Shown: positions 1 through 9,977 of the stretch, in pieces
Position numbering within the stretch: position 1 is the stretch's first letter
Layout of the letters: each line of letters opens with the position of its first letter
From: Blumeriella jaapii
Lineage: Eukaryota > Ascomycota > Leotiomycetes > Helotiales > Drepanopezizaceae
NCBI GenBank assembly: GCA_009599575.1
Contig: VWND01000023.1
Coordinates: forward strand, 1-64,000
Reading direction: 5' to 3'
DNA length: 64,000 bases
Position numbers and translations under genes: made by a program
Notes under the pieces: generated by a model
The model's database searches: none
What the model was told of the DNA's origin: nothing
What the model saw: only the letters and a program-made list of their open reading frames with translations

Positions 1-431
1 AGAAAAAGACGTAGAAAAAACAGAACGAAATGTCCCAACATCCGGCGCGGAACCGCAGACTTTTCGTGGCTCCCCAAACGCAAATGCTTGTATGTATCCT
101 CCCCCCCCCCCCCCCACGGCGTCCCCATCTAAATCCAAATATCCCCCCGTTCGCCCAGAGCCGCATCATGTACGACATGGACAGTCCCAGCGCCAACGTG
201 ACCCGCCCATCTCGGTTCGTTCGATGCCCATCCTATGTATGTACCGCCCATCCCACCCAGGGAGAAACGCCATCACTCCGTGCGGCCTTGCGTCCACCCC
301 CCCCCCCGCTATCGCATCCCACGCCAGAGATGCGTCCCGACCCCCATGCGCGGACGTCGACAGAACGCAGCGTCCGGCGGCACCCAGGTCGATGCGAGCC
401 GTCCCCATCCGGCACATGGACCGCCTCGCAT
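1..431. other. 3' flank of the first regulator gene, C-rich spacer
   Basis: No gene is supported here. The stretch lies downstream of the minus-strand regulator that ends at 432. It holds a run of 15 cytosines at 101-115, another C-rich run near 298-307, and otherwise C-rich sequence. Overlapping ORFs in several frames are explained by the biased composition. Confidence 0.6.
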
Positions 432-3146
432 TCACGCAAGAGAGCCCGACGGTCGTGACCCGGCCGTGTGCACCCCATGCCACGCGGCTTGCAGGTAGTT
501 GGGGGGCGCGCCCGGGTCGGCCCACGCCCAGGCTCGGCTCGGGTCGTCCTGCGCGAAATTATCGAAACCCGTGTTCATGCGGATCGCCTCCAGCTCGCTC
601 ATCCACTTCTCGTACATCGCGTCCGTCGCCGCCGTCTCCGGGGTCGGAGGGACGGGCGGCGGCATCGGGGGCGGCGCGCCCGCGTGCGGCGCCGCGACGT
701 GGGGGGATGGACGAGCGTGGGCGGGCGCGGCGTGGTGGGCGCGAGGGGAGTGGAGGCCCATGGACGTCGCGTCCCCACTGCTCGGGCTGAGGGGGGAGGG
801 CGCACGGGCGGAGGGAGGGGGCGCCGGCTGGTACGGCGGCATGCCGTACGGGTACGGGCCGTGGTTGTACCGCGGCCGGTCCTCGGCGTCGACGGCCGGG
901 CTGGCGGCGTTGATGGGGGCCCAGCTCGAGGCGCCGTTCGGGCGCGGCGGGGGGGGCCCTTCGATGCCCTGCATGGGCTCGCCGTTGCTGCTGGTCCCGG
1001 TCATCTCGTTGGTGCTGGCGCGCGAGCGGCTCTGGTCGACCGTGTCGGAGCCATCCGATCCCAGGTGGGGGTCGGGGTCCGGCAGCTCCCCGCCCTCCTG
1101 CGGATCCCGGGCGTACGGCGGGTACGGCGCCCGCCCGGCGCCGTCGCCGGGGGGCGGGCGCTGGTATCGGCGCAGTACTCGCCGTAGACGGCGCGGAAGT
1201 AATGGCGCATCCGGACGAGGGTCTTGACGTAGGCCCGCACCATCTTGAGCCGGGGTCCCATCGCGCTCAGCATCTTCTGGGTCAGGCCCGGGAGCCCGGG
1301 CTCGTGGTCCCCGTCGGGCCGGCCGCGCCCGGCGTCGTCGGCCAGGTGGCGCTCGGGATCCATCTGCGGGAAGTGCGCGGCGTAGAGACAGGCGAAGGCC
1401 GCTTGGTAGAGGGAGAAGCCGATCAGCGGCGACTCCGGCAACGCGTTGTCCTCCTGGCACGTGCCGACGATGTCGATGATGTCCCGGGAGGCGCGCATGA
1501 TGCCCTCGGCGCTCGCGTCCCAGAAGCCGGGGGGCGCGGGGAAGCGGTCGGCGGGGAAGGTCGGCGCGTCCAGCGGCCCGACGGGCTGCGCGCACCGGAG
1601 GGGGATGAAGGGCAGATACTCCCGGTGCAGCATGATGAGGCAGAGGGAGTAGAGCACGTGCAGCGAGGCGTAGGTCGTCGCGTGGCGCTTCTCGATGTGG
1701 GCCGAGAGGTTGGCCTCGGTGTAGGTGAGGTTGGAGGGCAGGGCCGCGTGGAAGTGGCCCAGCTGCTTCCGGAGCTGGGAGAAGCGCGTCCGCTCGTCCC
1801 AGGGGGGCAGCGTCTCCGTCCGGCGGCCGCCGGCGTAGCACCACTCGGTCAGGCGGCCAAAGATGTCGACGAGGCGGATGTAGCGGCTCAGCACGCCATC
1901 GTCGTCGGGGGGGCGGCGGGGGGGCGGCGGCGGGGGGCGCGGCGTCGCGCGCCCCCCACTCCGGGGTGAGGAAGCCCGTCTGCACGTGGCGCACGAAGAG
2001 AAACTGGTCATCCGAGCAGGGGAGCTGGACCCGGAGGTGGTCGATGCCGATCATGGGCGGCCGGTACCGGCCCGCCGCCAGCATGCGATCCATGATGAAG
2101 CAGCTCCAGAGGGTCCGCCGCCGGACCTCCTTCTCGATCGCGTCGGCGCGGGGCGACGGGCCCGGCCGGGCCGCCGCCCGGGCCGCGGGCGCCGTCGCGG
2201 GGGGCGCCGCGGCCGGGTCGGCGTCATCCTCGCAGGCGAGCCCGAGGGGGAAGGCGAGCCGGATGGCGAGGCCCACGTACAGCCAGGCGCACGGCCCGCG
2301 CGCCTGCCCCCACTCGTACAGGCCGAGCATGAGCAGGGCTTGGATGTTCGCCAGCGAGGGCGTCGTCAGGCTCCGGAGGGTCGGGCCGAAGGCGGCGGCC
2401 AGGGGCCCGGCGTAGTACTCGCTCGCGGCCAGGGGGTCCTCCTGGTGGGGCGAGTGGTGGGCGACGAGGCCGGGGTGGAAGCGGGCCGTGAGCGTCAGGA
2501 CGGCGAGCAGCAGCACCCGCCCCTCCTCGAGGTCGGCGGCGGGCGTGGCCGGGTCCCGGGGGTAGGCGGCCTGGCGCATCCGGTTCCGGAACGTGGGCGG
2601 GTGGAGGAAGGGCATCTCCGTCGCGAAGTGCAGCTTGAAGAGCTCGTACAGCTCGTCCCACACCTTGCGCGTCAGGATGGGCGACTCCAGCACGTCCTCG
2701 ACCGGCCGGTGGCTGCTCCGGCGGCCCGTGTCGTCGGCCTTCCGCGCGCGCTTCTTGCTCTCGCCCGGCGCCTCCTCGGCCTTGAGGCCGACGGGCGCGT
2801 CGGCGCGCCGGGGGATCGGGGTCGCGCCCGCGACGGGGTAGGTGCACTCGCGATTGCTCTGGGCACAGGCTTTGCACGTCGACTGGATGCCGTTGTTGAC
2901 ACCTGCCACGGCACGTCAGCGAGGGGACCGTCAGCGATGGGACCGTCCGCGGCCGCGCCCTCTGCGTCGATCCCGGCGCCGGGGGGACAGGGGGGCGGCC
3001 GATGCCGGACGCGCCCGGGGGTCATGGCGGCCGGCGCCGGCCGCGCGCGGCAACTCACATTTGACCTTGCTCCTCCGACAGCGCGCGCAGGCGATGGAGC
3101 TCCGCACCATCTTCGGCGGCTTCTTCTCCTCCGGCGCGCCTCTCAT
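432..3146 (-). CDS. Zn2Cys6 fungal-specific transcription factor (two apparent frame breaks)
   Basis: Nuclear DNA-binding regulator of the Gal4-type class; target genes unknown. Exon 1 is 3146-3059 and exon 2 is 2902-432, separated by a 156-nt intron with a GTGAGT donor. The intron splits the third cysteine codon; splicing gives a complete CX2CX6CX8CX2CX6C cluster beginning CARCRRSKVKC and ending ECTYP. A fungal_trans-like middle domain follows (KVWDELYELFKLHF, then LFVRHVQTGFLTPEW, then RYIRLVDIFGRLTEW), then a Pro/Ser/Ala-rich tail. The reading frame changes near 1895-1910 and returns near 1150-1165, each time within a cytosine tract on the coding strand, so the middle third is in another frame. 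Total exon length is a multiple of three (853 codons), as expected if the two shifts compensate. A small intron (about 1889-1963) could explain the first shift but not the second. The call as a regulator is firm; the exact protein between the shifts is not. Confidence 0.82.
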
Positions 3147-4159
3147 GGTCCCTCCCCCCCCGTCATCCGCGCCGCGCGTGCCGGGGGCCGGCGCGGCCGT
3201 CGACGCGATGCCGCCGATGCTCTGGCGGGGCGGGGACGGCCGGTGCCGGCAGGGCGGCGGGCGCTCCCGGGTCGCCAGGGCCTCGTCGTGGGCGCGATCG
3301 GGCGTCGAGGCGCGCGAGCTGGCGGGCGGTTCGGTGGGCGCAGGCGGCGACGGCGACAGGAGCGCGGCGATGGAGGGCGGGGTGGGAATGATGGCGGCGG
3401 GGGGGCCCTTATGAGGCCCGGACGTCCACGGCCGGTTGGGGGGAGGGGGGGTCGTGACGGCGGCAGCTTGCTGGGGCGCTTTGCTAGGGGATCATGCCCC
3501 TCCAAGACGGCGGCGGCGGCAGGCGGGGTCGCTGCAGCTTTGTCGCCCGCGGGTGGTGCGTCGGCGGGAGGGCGGTTTGCTCCGTGGCACGGCGGGCGTC
3601 GGTGTCGTCGCGTGATTGCGGCGGTCGGCGACAGGTCCGGCGGGGGGAGAGGAGGATGGCGATGGCGATGGGGACGGGTGGGCGTGCGCCCGGCGCGCAG
3701 GTTGAGGGCGCGGGCGGGCAGGCTGACCGCGGGCCGCCGCCTCAATGTTTGCGATGGCCGTCGGGCGGCAGAGGGCGCGACGGTGCGCCGACGTCGAGCG
3801 AGGGAGGGACCGACGCGCAATGGCGAGCGGGACGGGATGCCGGCGCCGGAGCGGAGGAGACGCGGACGAGACGCGGATCGGGTTCAGGATCAGGAACGGG
3901 AACAGGCACACACGGGCGTCGCGGCGGCGAGGGCGAGAGGGCGAGAGGGCGCGAGGGCGTGAGGGCGCGACGACGAGGACTGGAGCGACTGGAGCGACGA
4001 GAGCTGGAGCGGGAGCGGGAGCTGGAGCTGGAACGACGGGCGACGACGATGGATCGATGAAAGGCCGGTGCTTGGCTGCCGTCCACTTGTCCGCCCTCGG
4101 CACAGGAGACGGTAAGTGAGGTCCTGCGCGGTGGGGAGGCAGGTGGGTACGGGCACGGT

Positions 4160-4240
4160 GGTGGTGGGTGTGGGTGTGGGTGTGTGGGTGTGTGGGTGTG
4201 TTGGTATGTGGGTGTGTTGGTATGTGGGTGTGTGTCCCTG
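4160..4240. repeat. GT-rich microsatellite
   Basis: Imperfect repeats of GTGGGTGT and related units, read directly from the sequence. Confidence 0.85.
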
Positions 4241-4367
4241 TCAGCGCGCGCGGATTAGCAAATGCGTGGTGGGCGGGGATCGATGGTGAGGTCGTCCGCT
4301 CCTCGACCTCTGCGACGGCCGTGACCGGAGGCGCGTTTCCCTCGCGCGATCGGAGCGAGCAGAGGAC

Positions 4368-4458
4368 GGGGGGGGGGGGGGAGGGGAGGGGGAGGGGAAG
4401 GGGAGGGGGAGGGGGAAGGGAAGGGAAGGGAAGGGAAGGAAGGGGGGGGGAGGGCCCG
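4368..4458 (+). repeat. G-rich purine tract
   Basis: Begins with 13 consecutive guanines and continues as GGGGA/GGGA units with almost no pyrimidine. Many G runs of three or more lie close together, so the G-rich strand could form quadruplexes (inference). Confidence 0.85.
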
Positions 4459-4539
4459 TGGAGGAGAGCGAGACACAATGGTCGAGCCGACCGAGCCGTA
4501 CCGTACCGTGCAGCGCAAAGGGCATCTCCTGTGGAAGGG

Positions 4540-4675
4540 GCGAGGAGGGGGGAGAGGGGGCGAGGGGCGAGGGGCGAGGGGGAGAGGAGAGCTGGAGAGG
4601 AGGGAGAGGAGGAGAGGAGGGCAGGAGGGCAGGAGGGCAGGAGGGCAAGAGGGCAAGAGGGCAGGACGACAAGAA
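4540..4675 (+). repeat. Polypurine tract with GGAGGGCA-type units
   Basis: Nearly pure A/G sequence that changes gradually into repeats of GCAGGAGG and GAGGGCAA. Downstream, 4676-4860, it gives way to C/A-rich CGACCAA and CCGACCCG units. Confidence 0.75.
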
Positions 4676-5058
4676 CGACCCACGACCCTCGACCCTCGAC
4701 CAACGACCAACGACCATAACCCGCGACCAACGGCCCACGACCAGAACCCACGACCAACAACCCACGACCGACCACCAGACGACCAGACCAGCCCAGCCCA
4801 GCCCCGACCCGCCCAGCCCCGACCCGCCCAGCCCCGACCAGACCCCGAAAGATCTGACCTCCTCTCGGGCTCGGAACGGGTGCCCGGTGCCGGGTGCCGG
4901 GTGCCGGGTGCCGACCAAGGTTACCTGCGGCAGTGCCCTCGGCTATCGGGAGGAAAGTGGAGCGGGCTCGCACATAATTTCTCCATTCATTTCTTCTTTC
5001 ACGGATACTTTCATCGATGCTCTTGTTGGGGCCGGGGTGGATGCCGTGGGCGATTCCT

Positions 5059-5262
5059 TCTTTCTCTCTTTGTCTCTTTCTCTATTCTCTATTCTCTATT
5101 CAGAGATTCTCTCTCCCACTCTTTTTCTAGAGGGGAGAGAGGGAGGGAGAGAGAAGGATCCCTTCTCTTTCTTTCTTCTCTTTCTCTCTCTCTCTCTCCT
5201 CTCTCCCTCTCTCCCCCCCTCTCCCTCCCCCTCCCCCCTCCCCCTCCCTCCCTCACTCTCCC
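5059..5262 (+). repeat. Polypyrimidine tract
   Basis: About 200 nt dominated by C and T (TCTCTC, TTTCTT, CCCTCC), interrupted by a purine-rich piece at about 5131-5158. It is the composition mirror of the purine tracts upstream. Confidence 0.8.
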
Positions 5263-6257
5263 GCCCACGCATGTCCCTCCCCTCCTGCACCGTGCATGCC
5301 TGCCTCTCTCTGTTGCTTTTCATCCGACGCTCCCGGTTCCCGGAGAAATACTGCGACAAGCGTGCGATCCCTACCCCCTCCCGCAACCTTATCGTCTCCC
5401 GTATGTGGTGTGAAGGTCTGTCTGTATGTATGTACGTACCGTCCCGGACAGACGTGCGGCACGGGACCGAAGTATGTATCGTGAGTGCAGTGCAGTGCAG
5501 TGCAGCCCGCACAGCACAGCACAGAGGCACGTGCCGTAAGTACCACTCCCAGCACAAGATGCTTCCTCCTCCTCCTCGAACTCGCTCGATTCAAGACGTG
5601 CGCAGATACCTCGAGCCGTGCCGAATCTCAACCCTCTCCCGCCTTGATCCGGGGAGCTCTTCAATGCTTCGATGCTCGATGCTCCCATGCTCAACGCTGC
5701 CACGCTGCCACGCCTCGCTCATGTCAGGGGACGCCTTGTTCTGCCCTCCCCTTACTCGTGTGCAGGTGCGACGTGCGTTGGGGTTCCGCGCGTCCTGTGC
5801 GGTCCTGGGCGGTCCTGTGTGGTCCTGTCCCTCTGGCGGCCCGACGCGGAAGACGCTCGCTCGCTCGCTCGCTCGCCTACTGAGTTTGAGGAGGCGCCGA
5901 GCGCGAGTGGAGCAGACCAGGACAGGAGCCGATGCCGATGCGGATGCTCGCCCCGTGCCCCAGCCCAGCACGATACGAGAACGTCGCCGAGGAGGAGGAG
6001 GAGGAGGAGGAGGAGGAAGATGGGATGATCCCTTCCTTCACCTGAGATGGGGCCAGCACCCGCGGCCCAGGGCTCCGTGCCGCCGTGTGCCGTGTGCCGC
6101 GTGCCGTGTGCCGTGTGCCGTCCAAAGAGGTCGCTCGTCTTCGGTGCAGGACTGTCCCTTCGCTGCTCGCTGCGGCGTCACGTCCGGTACGTGCTCACGT
6201 CTTGCTCGGGCCTGGCCGTGGACAGGCGTGGTTATTGTTACTACCGACAGTTCCTAT

Positions 6258-6392
6258 CTATCTACTATTTACCGATCTACTATTTACCCATCTATTATTT
6301 ACCCATCTACTATTTACCGATCTACTATTTACCCATCTATTATTTACCCATCTACTATTTACCTATCTACTATTTACCTATTTACCCATTTA
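6258..6392 (+). repeat. 15-bp tandem repeat with 45-bp higher-order pattern
   Basis: About nine copies of a 15-bp unit close to ATTTACCCATCTACT. Variant positions recur in the order CCG, CCC(ATT), CCC(ACT), and that trio appears twice, which indicates a 45-bp higher-order unit. Confidence 0.85.
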
Positions 6393-6548
6393 CCTAACTA
6401 CCTATCTATCTACTTACCTACCTACCTACTTACCTACAGCACTTACCTACTTACCTACTTATCTCCCTACCTACCCACCTACCTCTCTACCTCCCTCCCT
6501 CCCTCCCTCCCTACCTCCCTCCCTACCTCCCTTCCTACCTCCCTAACC
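6393..6548 (+). repeat. CTAC/CTCC microsatellite
   Basis: Degenerate tetranucleotide repeat, CTAC grading into CCTC, continuing directly from the 15-bp array. Confidence 0.8.
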
Positions 6549-7184
6549 TATACACTCCGCAAGTATCACGCGCTTGCCTACAGTACAGTACCTACAGTAT
6601 CGGCAGAGATGCACTCCCCACTCCCAAGATGCACTTCTCACACCACTTTTGCTTTACCTCCTACTCATTTCATCTCAATTCATCTCATCTCAGCTCATCT
6701 CATCTCATCTCAGCTCATCTCATCTCATCTCAGCTCAGCTCAGCTCAGTCCCCGCCACTGCCAACACCACGCACACACACGTCGTCTATCAGACAGATAT
6801 CGACATCCCAATACACTTAGCGAGAGAAACACATGCGTACAATGAAGCGAGAAATTGGAATACCTACCTTCTTGACCAACCAACCTACACCCCCCAAGCA
6901 TTCAGCGAGGACATCTCTCTCTCCCTCTCTCTCCCTCTCTCCCTCTCTCTCCATCCCCCATGCAATCCGATCCGATGCTCCACCAGTCCAACCCCCATCA
7001 ATCCAATCCTCCACCCGTGAACCTCCCCATAGACCTCATCCCCCCCCAGGCAGCTATCTATCTATATATGGTACCGTAGCTCGCCCATCCCCAACTTTCC
7101 ACAAACATCTCACATTCCACAAACATCTCACATTCCACATCCCACATTTCCCCAACCCTACCTATTTACCTACCTACTGTCCGG

Positions 7185-7493
7185 GAGCAGAGGGTTCGTA
7201 GGAGGTTTGCATGGACTACGGGGTTTCTCGGTTGAGGGTCGCGAACTCTGGAATGCAATGCGTGCGGGTGCGGGTGCATCGCGTGACCAGAACGTGATCT
7301 TCGTCCCTTACACCTACTGTAAGGGGATGGGATGGAAAACCAGTTTCTTGGTCACGTGATCCAAGAGTCATGTTGATGTAACGTGACATTAGAAATACGT
7401 GATCATCCGCACACATTGCATCCTAGAGTTCGCGACCCCTTCAACTTGGAAACCCCGTAGTCAATGCAAACGCTCCTACGAACCTTTTGCTCG
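7185..7493. mobile_element. MITE-like element with long terminal inverted repeats
   Basis: A left arm (about 7185-7275) and a right arm (about 7400-7493) are near-perfect inverted copies over roughly 85 nt. Both contain GGTTCGTAGGAG, a GACTACGGGGTTT-like stretch and GTCGCGAACTCT in opposite orientation. The arms flank about 120 nt of unique sequence containing CACGTGATC. No coding capacity. The 13-mer ACCTACCTACTGT lies just outside both ends (7168-7180 and 7504-7516) and might be a target duplication, but this flank is low complexity. The size and structure fit a non-autonomous DNA element; the superfamily is not identified. Confidence 0.7.
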
Positions 7494-7844
7494 TTCGCTC
7501 CCCTGACACCTACCTACTGTACAGTACCTATTGTACCTACAATCCCCATCCATATCTACACACACACTCACACATGCACATATATGAAAGCAGGGAAACA
7601 TAAAACCATCCCCCCCCCCCCCCCCCCACAAACCTGCCCGAGCAAGCAAAGCAAAGCAGAGCAGAGCAGAGCAGAGCAAAGCGAAGCACACTCCCCGGAT
7701 GGAAACAGCTTGCCTGCTTTCCCATCCCGTTCCAAGGTAAGCCGCACATACGTACGTACCGACCTACCTACCGACATTCCTACGTACATACCGACCGACC
7801 TACTATAGTACTACAGTACAGTACAGTACAATACAGTATAGTAC
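7494..7844. other. Simple-sequence spacer
   Basis: Contains a run of 17 or so cytosines at about 7611-7627, AGCAAAGCAGAGC-type repeats at about 7644-7686, and CGTACGTACC and TACAGTA motifs. No gene seen. Confidence 0.6.
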
Positions 7845-7891
<47 letters not shown>

Positions 7892-8035
7892 GAGTAAGTA
7901 AGTAAGTAAATAAATAAGTAAGTAAGTAAGTGAGTAAGTAAGTGAGTAAGTGAGTGAGTGAGTGAGTGAGTAAGTGAGTGAGTGAGTGAGTAAGTGAGTA
8001 AGTGAGTAAGTAGGTAGATAAGTAGGTAAGTAAGT
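7845..8035 (+). repeat. GTAA/GTGA tetranucleotide array
   Basis: About 47 tandem copies of GTAA with GTGA variants clustered in the right half. It is open in several frames and produces spurious Leu/Thr/Tyr-rich ORFs on the minus strand. Confidence 0.95.
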
Positions 8036-8321
8036 ACCGAGTACCGTTTCCTCCAGACCAGACTAGATGAGCGTCACCGAGAACGAACTTAGGTACATAC
8101 CTAAATATGAATGTGTACATACATTCATATCCACACATCCACATATCCACACAATACAATACCATAAACAACAAACCATATACACACACACACACACGTT
8201 CTATACTGTATTATACACGAACGATATTGCATACATACATACAGAACCATAGACAACAAACCACACACACACACTATACTATACTGTACTGTATTACACA
8301 CGGATGATATATACATACATA

Positions 8322-8916
8322 CAGTGGGTAGACACATGAAGTTGCGCGTCAGTAAATAGTCCGTACCCCAACAAAATTCTACTACCTTTACAACTTCATA
8401 ACTCCACCAATAATTAATCGATTTTAAATACAAATAGCTTAAATGAAAGCTGAAAATCGAAAGAATATTCGGTTTCAACCAGTATTTAGTATACCACCCA
8501 TTTTCAGCCTTAAAAGCGTTTATCCTCTTTTGCATCCCCTTCGCTAGTTTATTTAACAACTGATCTTTCGGAAGCTTTCACGCTTTTTCTACAGTTTTTA
8601 TTGAAAACTGTTGTATTATATTATTGTTTTTCACAACTATTAGCTTTGATTTAAGCTCAATTATTTTTGATTTAAATATTTTTTATAAGTTTCCGATCGG
8701 GTTAAAACCCGGCGAATAAAGCCCTAATTTCATACTTATATTACGAAACCATAGCTTAATAATATGCGTTTTATAACTTGAAGTATTATTTTGCATTTAA
8801 ATGCTATCGTCGTAAAAAACTCGTTAAAAAGAATTTGTTAAAAACGTCGAGATATATGGCGGTTGTAATAAGTTACTGTCCGGAACACACGCGCAACTTC
8901 ATGTGTCCACGTACTG
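8322..8916 (-). mobile_element. Tc1/mariner-type element relic, 595 bp
   Basis: The ends are inverted repeats of about 28 bp that begin CAGT; an 18-bp part is perfect at both ends (GACACATGAAGTTGCGCG and its complement). A TA dinucleotide flanks each side (8320-8321 and 8917-8918), the classic Tc1/mariner target duplication. The inside is strongly AT-rich and keeps the C-terminal part of a transposase on the minus strand. The N-terminal and central coding parts are missing, so the element is an internally deleted, non-autonomous copy. It sits inside a minisatellite unit. Confidence 0.82.
8469..8756 (-). pseudogene. Transposase C-terminal remnant
   Basis: Read on the minus strand from 8756, the translation contains YSPGFNPIGNL followed by a stop where Tc1 transposases have Trp (family motif SPDLNPIENLW), then a Lys-rich stretch, a second stop where Trp is expected (EKA-stop), and ends with GMQKRINAF and GWYTKYW, matching the usual C-terminal end. 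Both stops sit at former TGG codons (TAA and TGA), the change produced by G-to-A mutation. The catalytic Asp residues upstream are absent. Confidence 0.75.
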
Positions 8917-9977
8917 TACCATACAATACCATACCACAAATAACAATCCACACATCCACACATCCACACATCCACACATCCACACATCCACACATCCTAT
9001 AATGCATTATACAAGGACGATATTACATATATACCTACAGTGCAACACCACAGACAACAAACCACACACACATAATACAGTACCATAGACAACAAACCAC
9101 ACATACACACGTACTATACCGTATTACACACGGACGATATTACATACATACAGTACCATACCATAAACAACAAACCACACACACACACGTCCTACACTAT
9201 ACTGTATTACACACGGATAATATTACATACCTACAGTACCATACCACAGACAACAAACCATACACATATACTATACTATACTGTACTGTACTGTACTGTA
9301 CTACACACGGACGATATCACATACATACCTACAGTACAATACCAGACAACAAACCACACACACACATGTATTATACTGTATTAAACAAAAACGATATCTT
9401 ATACCTATAGTACAATACCATAAACAACAAACTACACAAATTATACTATACACAAACGATATTACCATAAACAACAAACACACACACATACACACACACA
9501 CGTCCTACACTATACTGTATTACACACGGACGATATTACATACACACATACAGTACCATACACAAACAAACAACAAACCACACACACACACACACACACA
9601 CACGTCCTACACTATACTGTATTACACACGGACGATATTACATGCCTACATACAATACAATACCATAGATAACAAACCATACACACACACACACGTACTA
9701 TATTGTATTATACAAAAACGATATTACATACATACAGTACAATACCATAAACAACAAACCTTACAAATTATACTATACACGGACGATATTACCATAGATA
9801 ACAAACCACACACACATACTATACTTTACTATACTGTATTACACACGGATGATATTACATACCTACAGTACCATACCATAGACAACTACAACTACATACA
9901 TACATACAGTACGTATAGCACATCCAAAAACCGAAAACCGAAAACCACATCATCAAAGAACGAACCCCCCCCCCCTC

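Larger units (their letters stand above)
3147..7184. other. Gene-free, low-complexity spacer
   Basis: Four kilobases with no recognisable gene. It is very GC-rich from about 3150 to 4100, then passes through GT-rich, G-rich purine, pyrimidine and short tandem-repeat blocks (the main ones are listed separately). Minor runs include a CGCT repeat near 5860-5877, a GGA repeat near 5990-6020, a GTGCC repeat near 6080-6120, ATCTC-type repeats at about 6665-6745 and CT runs at about 6917-6950. Long ORFs here consist of repeated Pro, Arg, Ser or Tyr and are not credible. Confidence 0.65.
8100..9910 (+). repeat. AT-rich minisatellite, roughly 80-100 bp units
   Basis: A dozen or more diverged units share a core of TACTGTATTACACACGG, then ACGATATTACATAC, then CAGTACCATACCATA, then ACAACAAACC, joined by CA-dinucleotide tracts of varying length. 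Unit length varies mostly through the CA tract. The array is interrupted between 8322 and 8916 by a transposon relic. Confidence 0.85.

Noticed and set aside
1986..3962. 658-codon plus-strand ORF opposite the first regulator
   Set aside because: Antisense shadow of a very GC-rich gene; no domain, and it crosses the regulator's intron and promoter.
3492..4973. 493-codon minus-strand ORF
   Set aside because: Composition-driven (Pro, Ser, Arg, His repeats), overlapping other equally long frames.
4458..6845. 795-codon plus-strand ORF
   Set aside because: It runs through purine, pyrimidine and 15-bp repeat blocks; the translation is low-complexity Arg, Ser, Pro, Thr and Tyr runs with no domain.
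8100..9910. CRISPR-like array
   Set aside because: Units are diverged tandem minisatellites with CA linkers, in a eukaryote; no constant repeat with unique spacers.
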